This document shows, one piece after another, positions 51,462 to 57,930 of a stretch of DNA of 57,930 bases. The DNA lies in NCBI GenBank assembly GCA_943358395.1, contig CALRGY010000003.1, positions 1 through 57,930 of the forward strand. The letters are read 5' to 3'. This DNA comes from Candidatus Uhrbacteria bacterium. Lineage in GTDB: Bacteria; Patescibacteriota; Patescibacteriia; UBA9934. Under the pieces are notes generated by a model. It made no database searches. It saw only the letters and a list, made by a program, of their open reading frames with translations, and was not told where the DNA came from. Numbering within the stretch: the stretch's first letter is position 1; each line of letters starts with the position of its first letter. The translations under genes and the position numbers were made by a program.

Positions 51462-52175
51462 CTATGACCGTGCACCGCGAGAAGACGCGGGACGATGCTC
51501 TGCGGACTCAGTTGGTACCTGTGCCTCTGGTAATGCGCTGAACACATCGCCGCGATAAATCCAGACTTTTACACCAATCACTCCGAAAATCGTATTTGCA
51601 CGCACACGAGCAAAGTCGATATCAGCACGCAAATTATGCAACGGAATGCTGCCATTCGCAATTGTTTCCGTTCGTGCAATTTCCGAACCGTTCAAACGTC
51701 CAGAAAGTGTTAACTTCACACCCTTCGCGCCGCCCTTCATGACACGCTCGATTGCCATTTTCATGGAACGGCGGAATGGAAGACGCTGCTCAATTTCACG
51801 AGCGATCTGATCGCCGATGATTTGTGCAGACATGGTTGGACGAGTGACTTCTTCTACATTGATGTTCAGCGTCACGCGCTGACCACGATAGAATTCCTTC
51901 GAAAGCTTCTTCTTCAGCTCTTCGATTCCTGCACCAGCACGACCAATGATCACACCCGGCTTTGCGGCACGAATGGTGATGGTAACGCGCTTAGGCGTGC
52001 GGTCGATTCCGATAGAGTCCAAACCAACATCACGGAGTGCCTTACGCAAGTATTCGCGAATATTCACATCTTCCTTCAAAGAAGATACGAATTGCTTGCC
52101 GCGAGCAAACCATTTCGAATCCCACGTGTAAATCGTGGAAAGACGGAAGACTTTAGGATTAACTTTATGACCCAT
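51462..52175 (-). CDS. rpsC: 30S ribosomal protein S3
   Basis: uS3, 237 residues. MGHKVNPKVFRLSTIYTWDS, the KH motif VIIGRAGAGIEELKKKL and the C-terminal GVIGVKVWIYRGDVF are diagnostic. A polar tail of about 25 residues follows the core. Confidence 0.97.
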   Translation of the reverse strand: MGHKVNPKVFRLSTIYTWDSKWFARGKQFVSSLKEDVNIREYLRKALRDVGLDSIGIDRTPKRVTITIRAAKPGVIIGRAGAGIEELKKKLSKEFYRGQRVTLNINVEEVTRPTMSAQIIGDQIAREIEQRLPFRRSMKMAIERVMKGGAKGVKLTLSGRLNGSEIARTETIANGSIPLHNLRADIDFARVRANTIFGVIGVKVWIYRGDVFSALPEAQVPTESAEHRPASSRGARS

Positions 52176-52178
52176 AGA

Positions 52179-52520
52179 TTAGGTAGTGATTTTTGGTGAG
52201 ACCACAACGTGAATATGCGACATACGATGACGAATTGGCGTCGCACGCCCCTGTGCACGTGGAGCAAACCGTTTAATCTTTGGGCCTTCGTCGACCCACG
52301 TCTTCGTCACAATAAGCGTTGCAGGATCGAGCTTTGCATTATTCGTTGCGTTTGCAACAGCAGAGTTCAATGCCTTCAACACCGTTCGCGCTGCAAGTTT
52401 TGGAGAAACCATGAGCTGACGACGTGCTTCATTCACGGACTTGCCGCGGATTAATCCCACAACAAGACGCGTTTTACGAGGCGCGATTCGGATAAATTTT
52501 GCGACCGCTTTGACTTCCAT
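52179..52520 (-). CDS. rplV: 50S ribosomal protein L22
   Basis: uL22, 113 residues. FIRIAPRKTRLVVGLIRGKSVNEA at the start and the beta-hairpin tip region KRFAPRAQGRATPIRHRMSHIHVVV at the end, which lines the peptide exit tunnel. Confidence 0.97.
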   Translation of the reverse strand: MEVKAVAKFIRIAPRKTRLVVGLIRGKSVNEARRQLMVSPKLAARTVLKALNSAVANATNNAKLDPATLIVTKTWVDEGPKIKRFAPRAQGRATPIRHRMSHIHVVVSPKITT

Positions 52521-52530
52521 AATATTTTAT

Positions 52531-52848
52531 CTAGCGAGCAAGTTTCTTTGCGGCTGGAGCTGCGGCTGGAGCTGCAGCAGAAGTTGCTGCCGCCTTTCCT
52601 GCATGCCGAACGAATTTTCGCGTTAACGAGAATTCGCCAAGCTTGTGACCAACCATGTTCTCTACCACACGAACCTGAATGAATTCACGTCCGTTATGCA
52701 CACCGAAGGTAAAACCTACCATTTCCGGAGTAATTGTGGATGCGCGTGCCCACGTCTTCAGAACCGTTTTATCACCCGCACGAAGATTTGAAACCTTCTT
52801 TGCGAGCTTTGGATCAATGAATGGACCCTTTTTGAGACTTCGTGGCAT
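52531..52848 (-). CDS. rpsS: 30S ribosomal protein S19
   Basis: uS19, 105 residues. [38 protein letters not shown] and [21 protein letters not shown] are diagnostic. The C-terminal ~18 residues are an Ala/Pro-rich extension ([17 protein letters not shown]). The longer frame to 52896 overlaps rplB and is not used. Confidence 0.96.
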   Translation of the reverse strand: MPRSLKKGPFIDPKLAKKVSNLRAGDKTVLKTWARASTITPEMVGFTFGVHNGREFIQVRVVENMVGHKLGEFSLTRKFVRHAGKAAATSAAAPAAAPAAKKLAR

Positions 52849-52852
52849 AGGC

Positions 52853-53698
52853 TTATTTACGCTTTGCGTGTTGACGACGGCGAACGATGAACGCATTGGA
52901 AGGCTTCTTGCTCTTGCGTGTTTTCACGCCGAGCGCTTTCTTTCCGGTTGGCGTCTTTGGCGACGGCATACCGATCGAGTTGCGAGCCTCTCCACCTCCG
53001 TGTGGGTGATCCACTGGATTCATCGCCTTTCCACGAACGGTAGGGCGAACACTGCGATGACGCATACGTCCAGCCTTTCCCCATCGTACCAAACGCCAGT
53101 CTGGATTAGATACAGTTCCAATTGTCGCGAAACATGTTTTTGGCACCATCCGAACTTCTCCAGATGGAAGACGAAGTGTGGCACGCTCGCCTTCGATTGC
53201 AAGAAGTTCTGCTGCAGCACCAGCACCACGAACCATTTTTCCACCACGACCCGGTTCAAGCTCTACGTTATGAACCTGCATACCAACTGGGATCTTCTCT
53301 AATGGGAAACGATTTCCCATTGCTGGCTCACCGCGCTCAAGGGAAGAGACGATTGTCATGCCAACCGTGAGACCAAGTGGAGCAAGAACGTATCGCTTTT
53401 CTCCGTCTGCGTAAGCAAGGAGGGCAATACGGGCTCCACGATTTGGATCGTATTCAATGGTTTGAACTTTTGCTGGAATGTCGTATTTATCACGCTTCCA
53501 GTCGATCAGACGAACATGGCGTTTTGCACCACCTCCACGATGACGAACTGTAATGTGACCCGATGCTCCACGTCCAGCCATCTGCTTTTGCGAGCGCAAA
53601 AGTGATTTCTGTGGCGATGTTGATGTCACGTCTGCGAACGACTGCACGCTTGATTTGCGGCGCCCAGCAGTGGTTGGTTTGTATTGGATAATTGGCAT
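52853..53698 (-). CDS. rplB: 50S ribosomal protein L2
   Basis: uL2, 281 residues, near the peptidyl transferase centre. [14 protein letters not shown] opens the protein; [19 protein letters not shown] and the C-terminal [21 protein letters not shown] segment (with the conserved His) are present. Start 53698; the upstream frame overlaps rplW. Confidence 0.97.
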   Translation of the reverse strand: MPIIQYKPTTAGRRKSSVQSFADVTSTSPQKSLLRSQKQMAGRGASGHITVRHRGGGAKRHVRLIDWKRDKYDIPAKVQTIEYDPNRGARIALLAYADGEKRYVLAPLGLTVGMTIVSSLERGEPAMGNRFPLEKIPVGMQVHNVELEPGRGGKMVRGAGAAAELLAIEGERATLRLPSGEVRMVPKTCFATIGTVSNPDWRLVRWGKAGRMRHRSVRPTVRGKAMNPVDHPHGGGEARNSIGMPSPKTPTGKKALGVKTRKSKKPSNAFIVRRRQHAKRK

Positions 53699-53702
53699 AC
53701 GC

Positions 53703-54101
53703 TTAGACAACAGATGCAAAGACGTCAATCGTCGTTCCCACTGGCAACGAAATCATCGCTTTCTTGAAACTCTTGATGTGCCCGTTCGACTTTCCAAAAC
53801 GCACCGCACGTGGACGAACCGTAATGACGTTCACCTTTACTGGAGTCACGCCATACAATTCTTTAAATGCCTGTTTTACTCCAACGCGTGTTGCGGACAA
53901 TGCGACGCGGAAAACCATAACATTATTTCCCGAAAGCATCGCCGTCTTTTCTGTCACCATTGGTGAAAGAAGTGTGTCGGTTGCAAAACGTGAAAGCGAT
54001 TTTAACGCTGGAGCCGCCGTTGTTTCAACGGAAACCTTCTTCACCGTTTTCTTTGCAGGCTTTGCGAGAACTTCAACTTCAGATGTTGTTTTCTTTGGCA
54101 T
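53703..54101 (-). CDS. rplW: 50S ribosomal protein L23
   Basis: uL23, 132 residues. The core begins near LLSPMVTEKTAML and has NVITVRPRAVRFGKSNGHIKSFKKAMISLP. An N-terminal Lys/Ala-rich extension of about 35 residues is unusual. It lies 2 bases after rplD. Confidence 0.95.
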   Translation of the reverse strand: MPKKTTSEVEVLAKPAKKTVKKVSVETTAAPALKSLSRFATDTLLSPMVTEKTAMLSGNNVMVFRVALSATRVGVKQAFKELYGVTPVKVNVITVRPRAVRFGKSNGHIKSFKKAMISLPVGTTIDVFASVV

Positions 54102-54103
54102 AC

Positions 54104-54736
54104 TTAGGCGCTAAACGTTTGAATCATTGACGCGATAGCGGCCTGTGATGCAACGATGGTTCGGTACTTTGCAGCATCACGAACGTTCAAGCTCTGGGCA
54201 TGAATCGTCACAGTCTTTGGCAAGTTCTTTGCCGCGCGCTTCATGAGAATGTCGTCTGCAGTCACCACAATAAGCGCAGAACCCCGAGCACCAGGAAGTG
54301 CTGCACGCATTTGTGCAACGAACTTTGTTTTTGCTTCTGGGAAACCGAAGTCTTCCACCGCAATAAACGCACCATCCTGAAGTTTGTCGGTTAATACCAT
54401 CGCAAGCGCCGTACGCTTCGTCTTCTTATTGAGCTTTACTGAGAAATTACGCTCAGCGAGTGGCCCATGCGTAACACCTCCACCAACCCAAATTGGTGAA
54501 CGAGATGATCCGTGACGTGCACGACCGGTTCCCTTCTGTTTCCATGGCTTCTTTCCACCACCAGAAACCTGACTACGATCCTTCGTGTGTGCTAATACCA
54601 CACGAGCGTTTGCTTCTTGCGCGACAATAACGCTGTGAATAAGATTGCTATTTGGTTGCACAGCGAACAATGCATCTGGCAACGTGACCGTTCCAGCATC
54701 TGTACCTTTCCAATTGTAGAGTTTTACTTGAGCCAT
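54104..54736 (-). CDS. rplD: 50S ribosomal protein L4
   Basis: uL4, 210 residues. The extended loop that reaches the exit tunnel is present (THTKDRSQVSGGGKKPWKQKGTGRARHGSSRSPIWVGGGVTHGP, about residues 48-92). The N-terminus overlaps rplC by 13 bases. In other bacteria L4 represses its own operon. Confidence 0.97.
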   Translation of the reverse strand: MAQVKLYNWKGTDAGTVTLPDALFAVQPNSNLIHSVIVAQEANARVVLAHTKDRSQVSGGGKKPWKQKGTGRARHGSSRSPIWVGGGVTHGPLAERNFSVKLNKKTKRTALAMVLTDKLQDGAFIAVEDFGFPEAKTKFVAQMRAALPGARGSALIVVTADDILMKRAAKNLPKTVTIHAQSLNVRDAAKYRTIVASQAAIASMIQTFSA

Positions 54737-55347
54737 ACATTTCCTTCAGTTGCGAGAATAGTAACCAGACTTCCACGGCTCCCAGGAACTGCACCCTTAA
54801 TTCCGATAATGTTCTTCTCCGTATCAATCGTCATCACCTCAAGGTTCTTGACCGTTACACGATCGCTACCCATACGTCCGGCCATGCGCATTCCCTTGAA
54901 CACGCGTTGAATGCCACCGGCACCAATGGAACCTGACTTACGCTCTTGGTCTTTGTGACCGTGCGTACGTGGGTGACCATGGAATCCGTGGCGTTTCACA
55001 ACACCTTGGAAACCGCGACCCTTCGAGGTGCCAACGATGTTTACCGTGTCACCAATGGCGAAAGCCGAAACAGTGATAGCGGTACCGCGTTCAGCAGCTT
55101 CACCGTCTGCAAGAGGAAACTCTCGCAACGTTCGAAATGTACCAAGATCTCCGGTTACTCCAGCTTCCGCCTTCGTAACATTCGTGGTTTTGTCGAAACC
55201 GACAACCATGACAGAACGACCGTGCACATCACTACGAACTGCGACGACTGCCGAAGGCTCTGCCTCAATAAGCGTCACTGGCACAACCGACCCATCTGGT
55301 CGGAAGACCTGTGTCATGGCGATTTTCTTTCCGAGAAGAACTTTCAT
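54724..55347 (-). CDS. rplC: 50S ribosomal protein L3
   Basis: uL3, 207 residues. MKVLLGKKIAMTQVFRPDG at the start, then TSKGRGFQGVVKRHGFHGHPRTHGHKDQERKSGSIG in the loop near the peptidyl transferase centre. It is separated from rpsJ by a ~315-base structured spacer ending in a terminator-like hairpin, which is not usual for this operon. Confidence 0.97.
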   Translation of the reverse strand: MKVLLGKKIAMTQVFRPDGSVVPVTLIEAEPSAVVAVRSDVHGRSVMVVGFDKTTNVTKAEAGVTGDLGTFRTLREFPLADGEAAERGTAITVSAFAIGDTVNIVGTSKGRGFQGVVKRHGFHGHPRTHGHKDQERKSGSIGAGGIQRVFKGMRMAGRMGSDRVTVKNLEVMTIDTEKNIIGIKGAVPGSRGSLVTILATEGNVWLK

Positions 55348-55662
55348 AGAATCTTTCGTTCATGCGCAAGGCAGAGGAACGGTATTAAGTAAGGGCTCTT
55401 TGAACGAAAAAACTAGAAGTATCCATAAAAGGATTGCTTCTAGCCCAAAACAACAGCCGAACGAAATTGCACAAAAAAGTGCAAATGTGTTGATTGAGTT
55501 TTTTTATCGGTGAAAAGAGATCTCCTAAACTCCTCACGAAGCATCAAGAAGGTTTTTCGCAAGCGAATCTTTCTTCTCGGTTCAATATTGGAGTACTTGC
55601 AGTGGAAACTGCGATGAAATCGCCTTCGAAAGATGATCTCGTCGCAGTCCCCACTACGTAAA
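55348..55662 (-). ncRNA. structured leader between rpsJ and rplC
   Basis: No credible protein gene. Read on the minus strand it has a strong hairpin right after rpsJ (AGTGGGGACTGCGA with TCGCAGTTTCCACT, about 55603-55657), a small TTCGCTTGCGAA stem (about 55557-55568) and TTGCAC/GTGCAA around TTTTTT (about 55467-55484). The final terminator-like hairpin is at 55404-55443. A role in attenuation of the rplC-secY genes, perhaps by L4, is inferred. No promoter is clearly visible in it. Confidence 0.5.
55404..55443 (-). terminator. terminator-like attenuator before rplC
   Basis: CTAGAAGCAATCC TTTTAT GGATACTTCTAG followed by TTTTTTCGTTC on the minus strand, about 60 bases before the rplC start. 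Confidence 0.8.
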
Positions 55663-55998
55663 TTACATTTTGATTTCGATGTCGACACCGGCCGGAAGGT
55701 TCAAGCTCATAAGCGCGTCGATTGTTCGCTCTGTTGGGCTCACAATGTCGATCAAGCGCTTGTGCACACGCATTTCGTACTGATCGCGAGACTGTTTGTC
55801 GATGAACGTTGAACGGTTCACCGTGAAACGACGAATCTCGGTAGGCAATGGCACTGGGCCAATAACTTCCGCTCCACTACGCTCAGCCGTCTTAATGATG
55901 GTCTGTGTTGCGGCGTCGATCACTTTATGATCGTAGGCACGAATCTTGATGCGAATGCGTTGTTTTACGTCTTCTTTTGTTTTTGCGACATCGGTCAT
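55663..55998 (-). CDS. rpsJ: 30S ribosomal protein S10
   Basis: uS10, 111 residues (also the transcription factor NusE). [22 protein letters not shown] and [17 protein letters not shown] with the C-terminal [11 protein letters not shown] are diagnostic. A short N-terminal extension is present. It lies 73 bases after tuf, with a hairpin (GAAGGCAGA/TCTGCCTTC, about 56025-56053) between them that has no T tract. Confidence 0.97.
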   Translation of the reverse strand: MTDVAKTKEDVKQRIRIKIRAYDHKVIDAATQTIIKTAERSGAEVIGPVPLPTEIRRFTVNRSTFIDKQSRDQYEMRVHKRLIDIVSPTERTIDALMSLNLPAGVDIEIKM

Positions 55999-56024
55999 AG
56001 TGAAAAGGGCGATTGCTGAAACAG

Positions 56025-56053
56025 AGGAAGGCAGACGTTTTACGTTCTGCCTT
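56025..56053. other. hairpin between tuf and rpsJ
   Basis: Perfect 9-base arms GAAGGCAGA/TCTGCCTTC around ACGTAAAACG. No T tract follows in the direction of transcription, so it is more likely a processing or stability element than a terminator. Confidence 0.6.
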
Positions 56054-56071
56054 CATGTTCTTTTTCAAGAA

Positions 56072-57259
56072 TTATTCAAGAATTTTTACCACGATACCTG
56101 CACCAACCGTTCTACCACCCTCACGGATAGCAAAGCGCATCTTTTCTTCAAGTGCGACTGGGTTGATAAGAGTAACAATACCGTTAACTTTGTCTCCTGG
56201 CATCACCATTTCTGTGCCTTCTGGAAGAGTAATTTCACCGGTAACATCCGTTGTACGGATGTAAAACTGTGGCTTGTAGCCCTTGAAGAATGGCTTGTGA
56301 CGACCGCCTTCTTCCTTGGTCAAGGCGTAAATTTCAGCCTCAAACTTGGTGTGCGGCTTCACAGAACCTGGCTTTGCAAGCACCTGACCACGCTCAACGT
56401 CTTCCTTCTTCACACCGCGGAGAAGAATACCAGCGTTATCGCCAGCCATACCTTTGTCCAACGACTTGTTGAACATTTCAATACCAGTCACCGTCGACTT
56501 GACGGTATCCTTGATACCAACAATTTCAACTTCATCACCCACGTTACAAATACCACGCTCGATACGACCAGTCACCACAGTTCCACGTCCTTCAATAGAG
56601 AAGACATCTTCTACTGGCAAAAGGAACGGCTTGTCGAGGTCGCGAACTGGCTGTGGAATGTAGCTATCCAATGCTGCGAGTAAATCGCGAATTGGCTGTG
56701 CGCCAGGACCAGTTGGATCTTCGAGTGCCTTCACGGAAGAACCGCGAACCACTGGAACGTCGTCGCCAGGGAAATCGTACTTCTTCAACAAATCGCGAAC
56801 TTCTTGCTCAACAAGGTCAATCAACTCTGGATCGTCAACCATGTCAACCTTGTTCAAGTAAACAAGGATAGAAGGAACACCAACCTGTTTTGCGAGCAAA
56901 ATGTGCTCGCGTGTTTGTGGCATTGGACCATCTGCTGCAGAAACAACGAGAATTGCGCCGTCCATCTGGGCAGCACCAGTAATCATGTTCTTCACGTAGT
57001 CTGCGTGCCCTGGACAGTCCACGTGTGCATAGTGACGGTTTGCCGTCTCATATTCACAGTGTGCCGTCGAAATGGTGATACCACGTGCCTTGGATTCTGG
57101 CGCCTTGTCGAGGTCATTAATACCCTTTGTTTGCGCTTTGTTTCCCATTGCAGCGGCTACAGCAAGAATTGCTGCAGTTGTGGTGGTCTTGCCGTGGTCG
57201 ACGTGACCGATTGTTCCAACGTTCACGTGCGGCTTTGTGCGGTCAAACTGTTCTGCCAT
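56072..57259 (-). CDS. tuf: elongation factor Tu
   Basis: GTPase that delivers aminoacyl-tRNA to the ribosome. The 395-residue protein has [11 protein letters not shown] (G1), [12 protein letters not shown] (G3), LNKVDMVDD (G4), then the domain 2 [12 protein letters not shown] and the domain 3 [14 protein letters not shown] block. It leads the S10 operon here; rpsL, rpsG and fusA are not adjacent. A TTGCGT-17-TACACT promoter lies about 75 bases upstream. Confidence 0.98.
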   Translation of the reverse strand: MAEQFDRTKPHVNVGTIGHVDHGKTTTTAAILAVAAAMGNKAQTKGINDLDKAPESKARGITISTAHCEYETANRHYAHVDCPGHADYVKNMITGAAQMDGAILVVSAADGPMPQTREHILLAKQVGVPSILVYLNKVDMVDDPELIDLVEQEVRDLLKKYDFPGDDVPVVRGSSVKALEDPTGPGAQPIRDLLAALDSYIPQPVRDLDKPFLLPVEDVFSIEGRGTVVTGRIERGICNVGDEVEIVGIKDTVKSTVTGIEMFNKSLDKGMAGDNAGILLRGVKKEDVERGQVLAKPGSVKPHTKFEAEIYALTKEEGGRHKPFFKGYKPQFYIRTTDVTGEITLPEGTEMVMPGDKVNGIVTLINPVALEEKMRFAIREGGRTVGAGIVVKILE

Positions 57260-57336
57260 ACGAAGAAATTAGGCGGGCATTCCGTGTGCGGAATACTCAG
57301 CGAATGAGTCAAAGTTTCAAAAAAGAATGTGGCGAG

Positions 57337-57365
57337 AGTGTAGCAAAACCAGGAAAATCACGCAA
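57337..57365 (-). promoter_or_regulatory. tuf-S10 operon promoter
   Basis: TTGCGT, 17-base spacer ending TGC, TACACT (extended -10). The leader of about 70 bases holds a small hairpin ATTCCG/CGGAAT. Confidence 0.65.
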
Positions 57366-57385
57366 GTTCGCTTATGCACGGCACG

Positions 57386-57898
57386 CTAATCAATTCGCTC
57401 CAAATAAAACTGTTCTTCACCGCCATCCGTCTGAACCGCCTTCTTTCGCTCAACTTCCTTCAACTTTTCCTGCATTTCTGCCTCCTTTGCGGCCGTTGGC
57501 GCTTTCCAGAGATCAATCAACGCCACCTCATCAATCTCCGCCTCATCATCAAAGGCTTCACCAGCAGCCTCATTCATGATCCCCACACCGATCTCATCAC
57601 CGATTTCAATCATCGATTCAGCCTCTTCTTCCTCAAAGTCACCCTCAACCTTGAACCGATTCTCCTGAACCCCCTCGTTCCACATTCCCCTTCCACCTTC
57701 GTAAAAGCTCCGATTCTCCCCTTCCTCAGAAGCCTCAGCAACAGAAGACGGCCCAAAGGCCTCGTCAATCAGCGATTCATACTCCTCCAACGGCAAAATC
57801 ACCATCGGCTCCCCTCCCCCAGCCTCATCCGTCACAATCAGCCGATCCCCCGTTCTCCGTGCCAACCGCAACAATCGTGGAATGTGGTTCGTTGCCAT
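57386..57898 (-). CDS. acidic hypothetical protein
   Basis: A 170-residue protein. The N-terminus HIPRLLRLARRTGDRLIVTDE followed by VILPLEEYESLIDE is a pattern I know from uncharacterised Patescibacteria proteins and superficially recalls antitoxin N-termini. The rest is very acidic (EEEEAESMIEIGDEIG) and ends with a Lys/Glu-rich helix. No membrane segment or catalytic motif. It lies upstream of tuf with its own reading direction and no visible partner. Function unknown. Confidence 0.75.
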   Translation of the reverse strand: MATNHIPRLLRLARRTGDRLIVTDEAGGGEPMVILPLEEYESLIDEAFGPSSVAEASEEGENRSFYEGGRGMWNEGVQENRFKVEGDFEEEEAESMIEIGDEIGVGIMNEAAGEAFDDEAEIDEVALIDLWKAPTAAKEAEMQEKLKEVERKKAVQTDGGEEQFYLERID

Positions 57899-57930
57899 AT
57901 ACCAGCATCTTAAGAAGAGAAGAGGGAAAG

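Noticed and set aside
55596..55657. Eighth copy of the long hairpin repeat after rpsJ
   Set aside because: It is a strong hairpin but lacks the CGTACC/AAGTACG core and the outer CAAATG blocks.
55440..55688. Possible small protein between rpsJ and rplC
   Set aside because: It overlaps rpsJ, and the stretch is better explained by several stable hairpins and a terminator.
1..57930. Recoded TGA (code 25) as in Gracilibacteria
   Set aside because: TGA ends many genes here, including several ATGA overlaps, and no gene reads through it.

Overview
The window looks like part of a Patescibacteria (CPR) chromosome, most likely from the Parcubacteria/ABY1 side (for example an Uhrbacteria-like lineage; this placement is an inference). 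The signs are an S10/spc ribosomal cluster with no rpmD (uL30) between rpsE and rplO, type IV secretion pilin-like domains fused to very large surface proteins, a surface-protein domain I associate with this group, and almost no Shine-Dalgarno sequences. TGA is used as a normal stop (many ATGA gene overlaps), so code 11 applies. Nearly all genes lie on the minus strand.

Layout. 1-774: tRNA-Asp and a small DUF378 membrane protein. 775-5757: pyk, nrdR, ftsZ, ftsA, dgkA. 5754-20151: ybeY, three calcium-repeat membrane proteins, a 3178-residue surface protein with a von Willebrand A domain, and a related 583-residue protein. 20185-23068: hflX, a YqeY-like gene, rpsU and a coiled-coil protein. 23069-24937: a MopE-like lipoprotein with its own promoter and terminator, probably acquired. 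25007-31386: hisS, lepB, tRNA-Met, a coiled-coil paralogue, pth, der and an LCP protein. 31403-35760: tRNA-Val, tRNA-Leu, a membrane protein, a repeat-filled spacer, then scpA-scpB-dacA-small exporter. 35841-39142: an unknown protein and two cupredoxin-type surface proteins. 39174-42122: an asnS-aspS operon behind a T-box-like leader. 42235-45306: adk-map-DUF7282-ruvX-recO. 45411-57365: secY and the ribosomal cluster back to tuf. 57386-57898: an acidic protein.

How it works together. One half is translation and ribosome assembly (tuf, 20 ribosomal proteins, secY, map, pth, der, hflX, ybeY, three aminoacyl-tRNA synthetases). The other half is cell envelope and division (ftsZ/ftsA, dgkA, LCP, D,D-carboxypeptidase, signal peptidase, giant adhesin-like proteins). 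Promoters share an extended -10 (TGC TAYAMT type), often only 7-10 bases before the start codon, which suggests many leaderless or near-leaderless mRNAs. Two leaders look regulatory: the T-box before asnS and a structured, terminator-ending leader that splits rpsJ from rplC. Seven copies of a ~120-base hairpin repeat with a GTAC-rich core sit at transcription-unit boundaries. A second, shorter palindromic repeat occurs between genes and once inside a reading frame.
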